A DNA stretch of 64,000 nucleotides from the NCBI GenBank assembly GCA_028277985.1, contig JANQFG010000289.1, positions 62,001 through 126,000 on the forward strand, in the 5' to 3' direction. Below are positions 9,443 to 18,959 of this stretch, one piece after another. Every line of letters begins with the position of its first letter. Position 1 is the stretch's first letter. Origin of the DNA: a bacterium (GTDB taxonomy: Bacteria; Desulfobacterota; DSWW01). A program made the translations under genes and the position numbers. Under the pieces are notes generated by a model that was given only the letters and a program-made list of their open reading frames with translations, did not search any database and was not told where the DNA came from.

Positions 9443-10803
9443 TTCATTCCCGCCTCGGACGCAATGTGTGTAACAGGAAGCGGCTCAGGATCCCTCCATT
9501 GGGAGAACAGACAAATATAGTTCGGGCTCTCATCATCTAGCAGACGACCGTTGCAGAGAATTACCGGTCGGGTCGGGTCGGAAGGGAGCAGTCTAGGAGA
9601 GGAGAGCCATGCCCCGAACACCGAGTTGTCCCATTGGATACCCGAGATCCATTCGTCTCCCTCACGCACGGCATGATGAATACGCGGTGCAGAGGAGCCA
9701 GGGTAGTAGGAATCCGGGCTGGAGAACCAGGCCACGTTCAAGCGGCCCAGCGCATCAAACACGACGTCCGGTTCATCGACATGTCCGCACACCGTTGTGC
9801 CATAGTCGCAATACCGATAATCAGAGTAGGACCAATCCCAGGACCCGGTGCGATTGCTAACGACCAGGAGCCACGTCGAACGGCTCCAGACGCCTGAACA
9901 AGCTCTACCGCTGACGACCCCCACCGCGTGCCCCCCGTCCGGGCTCGTGTCCAGGGAAAGGCCGTTGAAAAAGGTCACACAGGTGATCGTCGCCTCCTTG
10001 CCGTTTCTCGCCGTACCATAGGAAGAATAGCCTTCCTCGTAGTAGATTCGCTCCGTGTGCCATTCTTCTCCCGACCCCCTGTGGGCGACATGTATAGAGG
10101 TGCGATCGCTCGCAAAATCCCCCCAGCTGTTTGGGAGCCCCCCGATTCCGAGCGCCACCACCTGGGTCCCATTCGCTTCCACAGCGATGTCCAGCTGGGT
10201 CCAGAAATATCCGAGGCCATAGTATTCATGGCAGTAATCCACCGGAGTCAGGGGCTCGAGATTCCATTGGCCGTCCCGCTTCTGTCCGTAGTGAAACCCC
10301 ATGCAAAGCCCCCCCGGTTCAAATCCGGTCCACACCACATGGATCGTTCCCTGTTCATCGATCTCTATGGCGACTGAAAGGACATAGAAGCTGAAATATG
10401 CGAAAAAGGTATCGACTTCACAGACCGTCTCGGACATCCACTCCCCTCCCGACCTCCATCCGTGCATCAGGAAATACGCATCCTCTCGTTCCTGCACGTA
10501 GGTCAGATGGGGATTTCCATCCGGATCCACAGCCAGAAGTCGCCCACGCACATGACGGGAGAGATCCGTGTCGAGCGTCACCGCCTCGGAAGTGAGCTGG
10601 AGCCCTTCTTCCAGGGCGCCGACAGTGAGTTCGTCCGCTTCATCTACGTACAGAATCAGCGTCTTTCCGTTCGGGGCTGAATCAGCGTCCATCGCCCCAC
10701 CCTCCCCAATCGGAATCGGAACGGGTATACACGCGGTCACCCATACCGCGAGGACCGTTACGGCGAGCGGGCATTCTGCGTGGCGAAGAATAGGCAAGAC
10801 CAT
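9439..10803 (-). CDS. Lipoprotein, first copy of the tandem pair
   Basis: The 454-aa product has a hydrophobic N-terminus with lipobox VTAC (Cys25) followed by IPVPIPIG. It aligns along its full length with the 8093-9442 product: DEADELTVGALEEGLQL against DQDDELSVGTLEGLEL, YFLMHGWRSGGEW against YLMHGWRADDNW, THVAWIGYD against IHVVWTGFE, and the same SQWRDPEPLP end. This shows a tandem duplication followed by marked divergence. The function is unknown; the repeated beta strands suggest a propeller. It probably heads a short operon with its paralogue, since about 130 bp separate it from the upstream C45 hydrolase gene. Confidence 0.7.
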   Translation of the reverse strand: MVLPILRHAECPLAVTVLAVWVTACIPVPIPIGEGGAMDADSAPNGKTLILYVDEADELTVGALEEGLQLTSEAVTLDTDLSRHVRGRLLAVDPDGNPHLTYVQEREDAYFLMHGWRSGGEWMSETVCEVDTFFAYFSFYVLSVAIEIDEQGTIHVVWTGFEPGGLCMGFHYGQKRDGQWNLEPLTPVDYCHEYYGLGYFWTQLDIAVEANGTQVVALGIGGLPNSWGDFASDRTSIHVAHRGSGEEWHTERIYYEEGYSSYGTARNGKEATITCVTFFNGLSLDTSPDGGHAVGVVSGRACSGVWSRSTWLLVVSNRTGSWDWSYSDYRYCDYGTTVCGHVDEPDVVFDALGRLNVAWFSSPDSYYPGSSAPRIHHAVREGDEWISGIQWDNSVFGAWLSSPRLLPSDPTRPVILCNGRLLDDESPNYICLFSQWRDPEPLPVTHIASEAGMK

Positions 10804-10929
10804 GTTGATTCACTCCTTGGATACTCTGGTCGAGTTTGTGAACACCATACCGCGGAATCGGTGCAGGATCGTCCCGGCGGATCACCCGGAGCTCACCACG
10901 CAGAGATTCCCCAAAGGACGCTGCTACTC

Positions 10930-12267
10930 TCAGAAGAGATCCGCGAAGTTCAACACGTGGGGTTCGGTCTCAAAGGCCCCCTGGCCGGGAACCGAAATGA
11001 AGACCCGAAGAACCATGTTGTCCGGCTCGAAGATCACCGAATGGATGGTCCCCGCGTGACCGACACTCGCCAGCATGTCACGTGCTTCACTCTCATCCAC
11101 GTTCCCGTCCCCCATGGCAACGTCCAACCCGGACTTCAAGCTCATGTACCGGGTCACGGTGTTACCGCCGGCGGCTGTGTTGCGCTCTGCATAGTGGTTC
11201 GTAACGATGAGGCCGTAGGAATATCCCAGGCTATGGTCCGACCCTCCGATCATGGGAAGGCCCGGATTCTCGCTTGGGCTGCGCAGGGTAGCCCCTCCGT
11301 CCGGGTGGCCTTCGTATCCATCATACTCCACGACGCCCGCCACATCATCATCCAGCTTTCCGCTGGCAGGAGAGGCCATATGGAGATTGTTGCCACGGGT
11401 TGCCTGCAACAACTCCAGAACCGCTTCTGCCTGTGACGGGGCCGCGGCACTGCCCACATCCTCCATGACATGCCGGGCGGCAATCATACGAGGCACGAGA
11501 CCGGTCTCCGAGGTATTACCGAGGCCGCCGGAATCGTGCATGGTGAGGGTGACCCCTTCTTCGTTGAAGCAGGTCGCGCAACCGATCATCCCCGGCCAGG
11601 TAACCGACACGAATCGGTTCGCACCCCCTGGAATGTCAAAGGCAATCACAGCCTGAAGGTTCTTTACCGCGTTCGCGTCATCCACAGTATAGTCTAGGTT
11701 TCTCGCATGCAGGGATGTGCCGTCTGCACGCGCAGCCGCCCAGACGGTGAAGCTCGAGCATCCGAAATTCCCGAGCCAGTCACCAAGGGTATTGGCCACC
11801 TGGAGATCCCCGCGAGCCACCTCCCTGGGCGCGCCTCCGGGTGGAAGCACCTGCCTTTGATCCGCACCCAAGGCGTCCCGGATTCCGTCCAGCATCCCGT
11901 CTAGTTCGTCCAGGCGTGATGCATCCCAACTAACGTTCTCCACCTGCGCCAACAGGAGGGCATTGTAGTCGTACCCGGACTGCTCCACATTCCAGAACAC
12001 GAAATCCCGGAGCAGCGTAAGGATCTCACCGGGAAGAAGATACCCGTGAGCATACCCTGCCTCGTAGGCCGTCCCGCTCACCCGGAGAAGACGGAATCCA
12101 TCGGTGATCGTCAGCACTCCGTGTCCGTTCGGTGAGGTGTAGACTCCATCCCCTTTGATCGGATACCCGGGCGGGTCCGGCGGAGACCATGTCTCCTGCC
12201 CGAGGAGAAACATGCCGGACAAAAGAACGATGCCTGCCCAGGTGTAGCGAGCGTTTCGCCCAGCCAT
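10930..12267 (-). CDS. C45-family Ntn hydrolase (acyltransferase/amidohydrolase-like), exported
   Basis: From ATG 12267 the product is 445 aa, with a hydrophobic N-terminal signal or anchor and then the C45 peptidase / acyl-CoA:6-aminopenicillanic-acid acyltransferase fold. The autoprocessing nucleophile appears as NFGCSSF (Cys170), followed by the family signature DGTSLHARNLDY, where Ntn hydrolases of this group have W/G-RNxD. Family members cleave themselves before the Cys and then hydrolyse or transfer amide-linked acyl groups. The predicted mature N-terminal Cys would be created outside the cytoplasm. ATG 12267 is chosen because AAAGGGAGAG lies five bases upstream; an upstream in-frame start at 12333 overlaps the LRR gene. 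Substrate unknown. Confidence 0.8.
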   Translation of the reverse strand: MAGRNARYTWAGIVLLSGMFLLGQETWSPPDPPGYPIKGDGVYTSPNGHGVLTITDGFRLLRVSGTAYEAGYAHGYLLPGEILTLLRDFVFWNVEQSGYDYNALLLAQVENVSWDASRLDELDGMLDGIRDALGADQRQVLPPGGAPREVARGDLQVANTLGDWLGNFGCSSFTVWAAARADGTSLHARNLDYTVDDANAVKNLQAVIAFDIPGGANRFVSVTWPGMIGCATCFNEEGVTLTMHDSGGLGNTSETGLVPRMIAARHVMEDVGSAAAPSQAEAVLELLQATRGNNLHMASPASGKLDDDVAGVVEYDGYEGHPDGGATLRSPSENPGLPMIGGSDHSLGYSYGLIVTNHYAERNTAAGGNTVTRYMSLKSGLDVAMGDGNVDESEARDMLASVGHAGTIHSVIFEPDNMVLRVFISVPGQGAFETEPHVLNFADLF

Positions 12268-12323
12268 GACGACTCTCCCTTTCCGTTCTAGACGCAACCG
12301 CGGCAGTGGACAGGCAAAACCCC

Positions 12324-13049
12324 TCAAGGGCAATCGTGGTCTACTTCAACGCCCCGCGCCTCCAAGGCAGGAATGTGGATGTTGCAGGCCTCGGCACTGA
12401 GGGGATTGCCGTGCAGGTCGATATAGTCCCCGGAGCCGATACCGGAGTTCTGCACCAGCGGCGAAATGTCGCTGATCCAGTTGTCCCAAAGGGACAGCAC
12501 TTTGATACTCTGCCATCCCGCCAGCGGCGCAAGATCGGTCAACTGATTCCGCGAAGCACCGAATTCCAGAAGCCTTGTGAGCCCTGCGAGAGGACTCAGA
12601 TCCGAGACCCCGTTCCATCCAACCCCGAGGATACGCAGGTTCGTAAAATTGGCCAACAGAGCAAGGTCGTCTATCTGGTTTCCGTAGAGGTCGAGCTCCC
12701 GCATGTTTGTCAGGTTCGCAATGGGTGTCAGATCGCTTATCTGCCCGGCGGGATAAAGGGGAGCCCAACTTGCCGAGACATCCAAGCCGACCAGGTTCGC
12801 ACAATGCTCCAGCCCACTGAGGTCATATATAGACGCATACGTCTGCGGGGCGTTCAGAACCAGGATTCCGAACAGATCCGAGTAGGTGATATCCCCTCCG
12901 TCCAGTTTGTCGATCGTGTATCTCACATGAAAGTTCAGAATCTCATCGGGAATATCGACCACCATGGACCAGTCGGGCTGGTCCCCGTCCATTCCGGCCA
13001 GGAGGGTCAAGGCAACCAGCCCAACGAACAACGTGGTAAGCTTCTTCAT
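12324..13049 (-). CDS. Short exported leucine-rich-repeat protein
   Basis: The 241-aa product begins with a signal peptide (MKKLTTLFVGLVALTLLAG) and contains about five SDS22/internalin-type repeats of 20-22 residues (NLTNMRELDLYGNQIDDLA, LSPLAGLTRLLEFGASRNQL) at roughly residues 90-200. It ends with a cap (CNIHIPALEARG ... DHDCP) nearly identical in pattern to the caps of the two giant LRR proteins at 22618-27284, including the final Cys-Pro. It lies between the C45 hydrolase and the SBBP protein in the same direction. It probably acts as an exported protein-binding scaffold; no partner is evident. Confidence 0.8.
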   Translation of the reverse strand: MKKLTTLFVGLVALTLLAGMDGDQPDWSMVVDIPDEILNFHVRYTIDKLDGGDITYSDLFGILVLNAPQTYASIYDLSGLEHCANLVGLDVSASWAPLYPAGQISDLTPIANLTNMRELDLYGNQIDDLALLANFTNLRILGVGWNGVSDLSPLAGLTRLLEFGASRNQLTDLAPLAGWQSIKVLSLWDNWISDISPLVQNSGIGSGDYIDLHGNPLSAEACNIHIPALEARGVEVDHDCP

Positions 13050-13059
13050 CTCGGCATCC

Positions 13060-16000
13060 CTACATCACTTTTCTGAACCAACGGAGCTCACTGGCCTCCA
13101 GGGTCGGAGGATCCACGGTGGTATCGATTCCCAGCACGATCCAGGCAGACCACCAGTTGGGAATCACCACTCTCTCATCCCACGTCTCCGATGGCAAAGT
13201 AAGACTCTGCTCCTGGGTGGGTACAACAAACGTCAGATAGCCGTAGCCGAACACCGGCATCACCAGGTAGACATAAAACTGGTCGCTCGGGCCGGCCTGC
13301 CAGGCAAAAGTGGGGGGATCGACTAGACTTGCACCGTTCTCGGGTGCGACGAGAACCAGCCCACACCCTTCGTCGGTCTGGCCGTACCCCGGATTTCCCG
13401 GGCATTGGTTGTCGAGCCCGTCACAGATCTCTGGAGCCGAGGGATAGACATCCGGATTCCCGTTGTCACAGTCCTTGTCGGCCCGTGCGCAGGATGGATA
13501 CGAAGGGTTCCCGTACCCGTCTTCGTCCTCGTCGTTGCACGAAAGATCCTGTACATACTTGAGTGTCGCGAAATCGTGGCCCGTCCCCATTCCTTCGCTA
13601 GCCCCGATGACGTACACATTGCCGGCCTCATCCACCGTCATCGCCCGTGCATTGTCATCTCCGTCCTGGAATACACAGAAATCACCAAAGCCACAGGGCC
13701 CATCGTAAAGCTCTCTCCAGAGCTCGATTCCATCACTGTCGTACTTGATCGTTACGAAGTGCTGATCCAGCCAGACCGTGAAAGTCTGATAATGGCTGTA
13801 TACGTATCTCCTCGTTCCCCCGGTCACGTAGACATTCCCCCACGGGTCCAGTGCCAAGGCAGAAGGATAGGCGGAAGACCTGGCGTCGCATCCCAAACCG
13901 TATCGTCTGACCCACAGTTCGTTCCCCTCGCTGTCGTACTTGACAGTAGCGTATTCCGTCTGTCCGCAGTCTCCCTCGCTCATGCCGGTTACGTACACAT
14001 AACCTAGTTCGTCCACATCCACGGCTGTGGCCCGGCTCATGGTATCAGACTCTGGATCCGTACCCGCGTACCTCGCTATCCAGACTATATTGCCATCTCT
14101 GTCGTATTTGATGGTGGCATATACTGGGGGTTCGAAATGATTCTGACCGCTGCTTCCCGTAACGTACAGGTGTCCGAAATCGTCGACGGCCATTGCATGG
14201 GCGAAGTCATGTCCGTTCTCAGGGCCGTCGTAGCGTCCCACCCATAGCTCCTCACCGTCGGCACTATATTTCACCGCGAAATAGTCACTACTGTAGCCGT
14301 AATCCATCATACTCGAGCCAGCAACAAGAATGTCCCCATCCTGGTCAAGCAGGATAGCAACAGGCCCGTCTTCGGACCCATCGGCCCCCTCATAACGGGA
14401 GACCCAAAGCTCGTTCCCGAGCTCATCGTACTTGACCGTGACACAATCACCCGAACTGGTACCTGTAACATAGATGTTCTCGTGCGCGTCCAGAGTCGCA
14501 CTTCTTGCCCCGTCCCGACCGCTCAGCGGGCCATCGTGGTGTCGCACCCAAACCTCGTCACCTGAAGCGTCATACTTGATGACTACGAAGTCAGTTTCAG
14601 TGTCTATCCCCTCGGTGATCCCTACCACATAGACGTATCCGGAATCGGAGACGATCACGAAAACACCTTCGTCGCTGCCTCCTGCGGGCCCATCATAGTG
14701 GGATACCCAAAGCGGGGCCCCGTCCGCGTCATACTTCGCCGTAACGATATTGCAGTGGCCTATGAAATCCCGGCAGCTACTTCCGCTTACGTACACCCGT
14801 CCTTCTCCATCCACCGCCATAGTCATTGGATGTTCTTCGAGGCCATCCACCTCCATGGTCCGGCACAGGTTCACCCATTGCTCCTCGCCCGCTGGGCTGT
14901 ATTTAACCATTGCATATTCACTGCCGGTCCGGGCTCCTGTTCTGGAACCGGCGACTATCACGTTCCCGGATGGATCCACGTCACCCACGACCGGCGCGGG
15001 CCAAACGTCTTCACTCCGTGTACCCACATACCGCGCCACCCACCTCTCGACACCGTTCGCGTCGTACAAGACGGTCGCAATGTCATAGCCCGAATCGGCT
15101 CCTTCGCTCGCACCCACAACCACCAGATCACCTTCGGCAAGCAAGCACAGAGATGAGGCCTTGTCACTCCCGCCGTCAGTACTGTCATAGAGAACGCTCC
15201 ACACCTCGTCTCCCTGGTCGTCATACTTGATCGTCACGAAGTCATACGCGTCACCCGCTCCCTGGCTCGAGCCGGTCACATAAACGTTCCCACCCGTGTC
15301 CAGTTCCAGCCCGGCCGGAATGTCGTCTCCCAACCCGGCGTACCGGGCCATCCAGAGCATGTTTCCGGAGGCGTCGTACCTGATCGTCACCAGATCCTCT
15401 TGTGCCCGGATGCTGACATACAGGTCGCCCTGAGGGTCCAACTTCACGAAAGAGGTGAGAGCATACCCTTCCCCTGGGAAAGAGTAGCGGGTGGTTCTCT
15501 GGGCCTGGCCATCTGCATCGTAGTCGACCTTGAAACTGCCCTGAACCCTGTTACTCTCCCAGATCAAGCCGACCACCGAGGCAGTGTCCATATGATCCAC
15601 ACTGACCCCAACTGCCACTGCACCCTCGTCTACACCCGGCTCATACGAAGCGTGCCACAACCGGTCTCCATCCGGGCTGTATTTGGACGTCACCACCTTC
15701 TGTGGGATGCTCTCGGCTACTTTCTTCCACCCGGTCACGTAGACATTTCCGCTTTCGTCGACCGCCATGGCCAAGGGCTGACGACGCGAACCAAATGAGT
15801 TCCACTGCCCGATCCAATAGTCTCCGGCGAAGGAACTCGCAACCCACTGTTCGTTTCCTTCTGCATCGTACTTCACCGTCTTCAGGTACCAGTCCTGTCC
15901 GTAATCCATGGAATTACAGTCATATTGGCGCAGTGAGGTTCCCGTTACATACACGTTTCCGAAGGCATCGACCTCGATCAGAGCAGGGACGTCATCCAAG

Positions 16001-16299
16001 TTGCTCCAGACAGGAGTGCAGTCCCAGGAAATCAAGAAATCATTGTAACGGGCCCGCCACAGTTCGCTGCCGTCCGGAGCATACTTCACGGTCAGGAAAT
16101 CGCTCGTCTCAGACTCTCCCTGGCTCGAACCGGTTACATAGATGTGCCCTGCCTCGTCCGTTACAGCGGCAGTGGCCACATTGTAGCTGTAGGGAACGTT
16201 GTACCTGGCCTCCCACGCGAGGGTGGGAGGAGCCTCCTGGGCATGGGCAGGTAGAATTAGGTACAAGAGAGCAAGGGCAAGAATGAATGGGAGGATCAT
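13060..16299 (-). CDS. Exported SBBP-repeat propeller protein with MopE-type motif and Ig-like C-terminus
   Basis: The 1079-aa product has a signal peptide ending near HAQ (residue 21) and about seventeen SBBP/delta-60-type repeats of about 50 residues (VDxxGNVYVTGSSxG ... ATVKYDxxGNELWVxRYDGP). A cysteine- and aspartate-rich MopE-like metal-binding segment (DEDEDGYGNPSYPSC, CDGLDNQC) lies at roughly residues 905-965. The last 100 residues form an Ig-like module with WxxWIVLGIDT, similar to the linker module of the FG-GAP/FGE protein at 4847-8080. This suggests an exported, surface-located structural or binding protein. No catalytic motif is visible. Confidence 0.85.
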   Translation of the reverse strand: MILPFILALALLYLILPAHAQEAPPTLAWEARYNVPYSYNVATAAVTDEAGHIYVTGSSQGESETSDFLTVKYAPDGSELWRARYNDFLISWDCTPVWSNLDDVPALIEVDAFGNVYVTGTSLRQYDCNSMDYGQDWYLKTVKYDAEGNEQWVASSFAGDYWIGQWNSFGSRRQPLAMAVDESGNVYVTGWKKVAESIPQKVVTSKYSPDGDRLWHASYEPGVDEGAVAVGVSVDHMDTASVVGLIWESNRVQGSFKVDYDADGQAQRTTRYSFPGEGYALTSFVKLDPQGDLYVSIRAQEDLVTIRYDASGNMLWMARYAGLGDDIPAGLELDTGGNVYVTGSSQGAGDAYDFVTIKYDDQGDEVWSVLYDSTDGGSDKASSLCLLAEGDLVVVGASEGADSGYDIATVLYDANGVERWVARYVGTRSEDVWPAPVVGDVDPSGNVIVAGSRTGARTGSEYAMVKYSPAGEEQWVNLCRTMEVDGLEEHPMTMAVDGEGRVYVSGSSCRDFIGHCNIVTAKYDADGAPLWVSHYDGPAGGSDEGVFVIVSDSGYVYVVGITEGIDTETDFVVIKYDASGDEVWVRHHDGPLSGRDGARSATLDAHENIYVTGTSSGDCVTVKYDELGNELWVSRYEGADGSEDGPVAILLDQDGDILVAGSSMMDYGYSSDYFAVKYSADGEELWVGRYDGPENGHDFAHAMAVDDFGHLYVTGSSGQNHFEPPVYATIKYDRDGNIVWIARYAGTDPESDTMSRATAVDVDELGYVYVTGMSEGDCGQTEYATVKYDSEGNELWVRRYGLGCDARSSAYPSALALDPWGNVYVTGGTRRYVYSHYQTFTVWLDQHFVTIKYDSDGIELWRELYDGPCGFGDFCVFQDGDDNARAMTVDEAGNVYVIGASEGMGTGHDFATLKYVQDLSCNDEDEDGYGNPSYPSCARADKDCDNGNPDVYPSAPEICDGLDNQCPGNPGYGQTDEGCGLVLVAPENGASLVDPPTFAWQAGPSDQFYVYLVMPVFGYGYLTFVVPTQEQSLTLPSETWDERVVIPNWWSAWIVLGIDTTVDPPTLEASELRWFRKVM

Positions 16300-16738
16300 A
16301 TGCCACCTACTAAGATATCCACGAGAAGCTCCATATCCTCGGGAACGAGGTCATCTCCATCTCGATGTTCGCGTTAACCAAGTCGCAGCATCAATTCCAC
16401 ACACGACCGGGTGCACTTTACAACGATACTCTATCAAACATAAGATTGGATAAACAAGGGGTTTCTTCTGAGAAGGGCAGATCGCGCAAACCCGGAAGAA
16501 ACCCGGGAGATTGCCGCGTCGCTTGCGCTCCTCGCAATATCCATGACTGGAGGCATGACTCGGGTCGCTGCTATTAAGCGGAAAGGTGCTCGGGGTGGAC
16601 TCACGACGCTACGATACGGTTGAATCGTAGCTGTATGCGCACGGGGAATGGAACGATTCAGCGGAATTGCGACCCTAGGCGCAATCGTCTATAGCCGTTC
16701 TGCAGGAAACCGTATGTGCTGAGCGGAATCGGCTCAGG
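16300..16738. other. Non-coding gap with a palindrome-like segment
   Basis: These 439 bases separate two minus-strand secreted-protein genes. No convincing coding frame or RNA gene was seen. Positions 16509-16540 hold an imperfect dyad (GATTGC ... GCAAT) around a GC-rich core that reads like a dispersed REP-type element. The part next to 16299 is the likely promoter region of the SBBP gene. Confidence 0.4.
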
Positions 16739-18436
16739 TCAACGAACCGTCGGGATATCGGCGCAAGGCCCGATTGCGGGACAACCCGGATCCTCGATGT
16801 CCGCCAGATCGTCGCAATCGTTGTCCAGCCCGTCCTCGCAGTTGCCCACGTCGTGGTTCTCTTCCAGGCCGGGGCTCCTGTTCGGATTCTGGTCGTTGCA
16901 GTCGTCACCGCCGTAGATGTCCGGATCGTCTCCGACCCAGTGGACGCACTCCACGTAGTGGTCACCGTCGTCGTCGGTTTCCCAGGTCGGCAGGACCGAG
17001 TTGCAGTCGTTGTCCAGGCCGTCGCAGATCTCCACGTCATCGTCCGTATCGTCGGAGCAGACCTGCAAGGCTCCCTCGCAGGAGTAAGTGCCTTCCAGAC
17101 AGAGGTCACTGTCCGGGCCGTCGCAAAGGGTTCCCAGCCATGGCTCGTCCGCACCGTCGGCCGTACCGATGTCGCAATCGTCGTCCAGGCCGTTGCACAG
17201 CTCTTCTGCGCCGGGATGAATGTCAGGGTCGTCGTTGTCACAATCCTCTTCGGGAAATCCACAACTCGGATGCGCAGGCTGTCCGTATCCGTCCCCATCC
17301 GCGTCGTTGCAGGTCTCCTTCGTGTTCAGGAACACCGAAACCGTATCGCTTCCGTAGTTCGTCACGGCCAGATCCGGTGTGCCTGCCTTGTCCAGATCCC
17401 CCATCGCAACGTGCGAGGCCTTGTTCTGGGCAGCAAAGGACGTGGCCGTCTGGAACGTTCCGTCGCCGTTCCCCAGGAGCACCCAGACCAGCCCCGAGTT
17501 CGCGAAGTCCGCCACGGCGAGATCCTCGTCCGTATCAAGATCCAGATCGCCGACCGCCACCGACACGGGCGTAAGTCCCGCACTGTAGTATACTGCCGCC
17601 TGGAACGTGCCGTCCCCGTTGCCCAGAAGCACACCCACATCCCCGTTACCCTCTCGCGTCGCGACCAGGTCCGCATCGCTGTCCGCATCCAGGTATCCGA
17701 TCGCAACCGAGGAAGGAAATTCAAAGGATCCCAGTCCATAGTTAACCGCCGTCTGAAAAGTGCCGTCCCCATTGCCGAGAAGAACAGACACATTGGAGGT
17801 GAATTGATTCACCACGGCGAGGTCCGGATGCGCGTCACCGTTCAGGAGCCCTATGGCCACCTGCATGGGGCTGGTGCCGGTCGCATAGTTCACTGCGGTC
17901 CCAAAGGTGCCGTCTCCGTTACCGAGCAGGATCGATACATTGTTGCTGTTCGCATTGCTTACCGCCAGATCCAGATCGTCATCATCGTCCAGGTCGCCCA
18001 GCGCCACGGAGCTGGGTGAACCTCCTGCCCCGTATGTCGTGGCCGTACCAAACGTCCCGTCCCCCACGCCAAGAAACACGGACACATTACTCGAGTTGCG
18101 GTTCGCGACCGCCATATCGAGGGCTGCACCTGCATTCAGAAGGCCAAGCGCAACCGAACTCGGCTCGGTACCCGTCGCATAGTTCGCCGAAAACGAGAAG
18201 GCGCCTCCACCTGTGCCCAAAAGGATGGTCACATTATCCGAGAGCTCGTTCGCCACGGCCAGATCCAAATCCCCGTTCGCATCCAGATCGCCGATCGCCA
18301 CCGAACCGGGCCCGTCTCCTACCGAATGCGGCACCTGGGGATTGAAAAGAGGATCCGCATCTGCTGCACCGCAGATCCCGAATACACCCACGCACAATGC
18401 AACCAACGCACAAAGAGTTCTGCCTCGGCTCGTCAT
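16739..18436 (-). CDS. Exported FG-GAP repeat protein with MopE-type metal-binding tail
   Basis: From ATG 18436 the product is 565 aa with a signal peptide (ALVALCVGVFGICGAADA). About seven FG-GAP/VCBS repeats (AIGDLDANGDLDLAVANE ... VSVLLGNGDGTF) fill the first two thirds. The C-terminal 200 residues are a Cys/Asp-rich array of MopE-like motifs (CNGLDDDCD, CDGLDNDCN, DGLDNDCDD), a pattern known as a putative metal-binding motif in deltaproteobacterial exported proteins. The upstream in-frame ATG at 18493 would put 19 residues before the signal, so 18436 is preferred. A sigma70-like promoter lies 73-102 bases upstream of this start. Confidence 0.85.
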   Translation of the reverse strand: MTSRGRTLCALVALCVGVFGICGAADADPLFNPQVPHSVGDGPGSVAIGDLDANGDLDLAVANELSDNVTILLGTGGGAFSFSANYATGTEPSSVALGLLNAGAALDMAVANRNSSNVSVFLGVGDGTFGTATTYGAGGSPSSVALGDLDDDDDLDLAVSNANSNNVSILLGNGDGTFGTAVNYATGTSPMQVAIGLLNGDAHPDLAVVNQFTSNVSVLLGNGDGTFQTAVNYGLGSFEFPSSVAIGYLDADSDADLVATREGNGDVGVLLGNGDGTFQAAVYYSAGLTPVSVAVGDLDLDTDEDLAVADFANSGLVWVLLGNGDGTFQTATSFAAQNKASHVAMGDLDKAGTPDLAVTNYGSDTVSVFLNTKETCNDADGDGYGQPAHPSCGFPEEDCDNDDPDIHPGAEELCNGLDDDCDIGTADGADEPWLGTLCDGPDSDLCLEGTYSCEGALQVCSDDTDDDVEICDGLDNDCNSVLPTWETDDDGDHYVECVHWVGDDPDIYGGDDCNDQNPNRSPGLEENHDVGNCEDGLDNDCDDLADIEDPGCPAIGPCADIPTVR

Positions 18437-18508
18437 AGGTCCTACTCCTCTGGCTGAGCTCGTTATTTCGAGAGGGTCATGGACAATAGACAATAATCTA
18501 CCCTTGTT

Positions 18509-18538
18509 TTATTACCAGAAATAAAGATACTCTGTCAA
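18509..18538 (-). promoter_or_regulatory. Sigma70-like promoter for the FG-GAP/MopE gene
   Basis: On the minus strand TTGACA (18538-18533) is followed after 18 bases by TAATAA (18514-18509) in an AT-rich stretch. It would give a leader of about 65 bases before ATG 18436. Prediction from motif only. Confidence 0.45.
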
Positions 18539-18670
18539 TCAAATTCTCGCAGTTGCACCCCCCTGCCCGTTTCACGCTGCGATCATGTTTCTGTTAACGG
18601 CTCGTTTTGACGCCGGGGACCGATCAGCCTACCATGATCCGTGTCATGAGCTTCCAACGCGGAGAAACCC

Positions 18671-18952
18671 ATGCCAATATATGAATACAAGTGCCGAAAG
18701 TGCGGCGCTGTGAGCGAATACCTCGAGAAACCGGAGGAGTGGCACTTTTTCCCAAGAAAGTGCAAGAGTTGCGGCCGGCGCAGGACCCGGAAGGTCGTCT
18801 CCACCTTCTCCTCCAGCGTCCGGAGATCCCAGACAGAAACCCTGAACGAGCTGAAGCAGATGGGCAACGTGACCTTCAGCCCCCGGCAGGCCTCGCCCAG
18901 ACCCCAAGGGCCGCCGCCCGGTGGATGTCCGTACGAGTCGGACGAGGGGTAG
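18671..18952 (+). CDS. FmdB family zinc-ribbon protein
   Basis: The 93-aa product opens with MPIYEYKCRKCG, the hallmark of the FmdB/CxxC_CXXC_SSSS regulatory zinc ribbon, with Cys pairs at 8/11 and 31/34 likely to bind one zinc. The C-terminus is a proline-rich tail. Members were named from a putative regulator of the amidase/formamidase genes, but most have no tested function. RecD2 begins eight bases downstream, so the two are probably one operon. Confidence 0.85.
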   Translation: MPIYEYKCRKCGAVSEYLEKPEEWHFFPRKCKSCGRRRTRKVVSTFSSSVRRSQTETLNELKQMGNVTFSPRQASPRPQGPPPGGCPYESDEG

Positions 18953-18959
18953 CTCATCG

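Noticed and set aside
16853..18019. 388-codon plus-strand open frame
   Set aside because: Lies opposite the FG-GAP/MopE repeats and shows only valine/arginine-rich mirror repeats.
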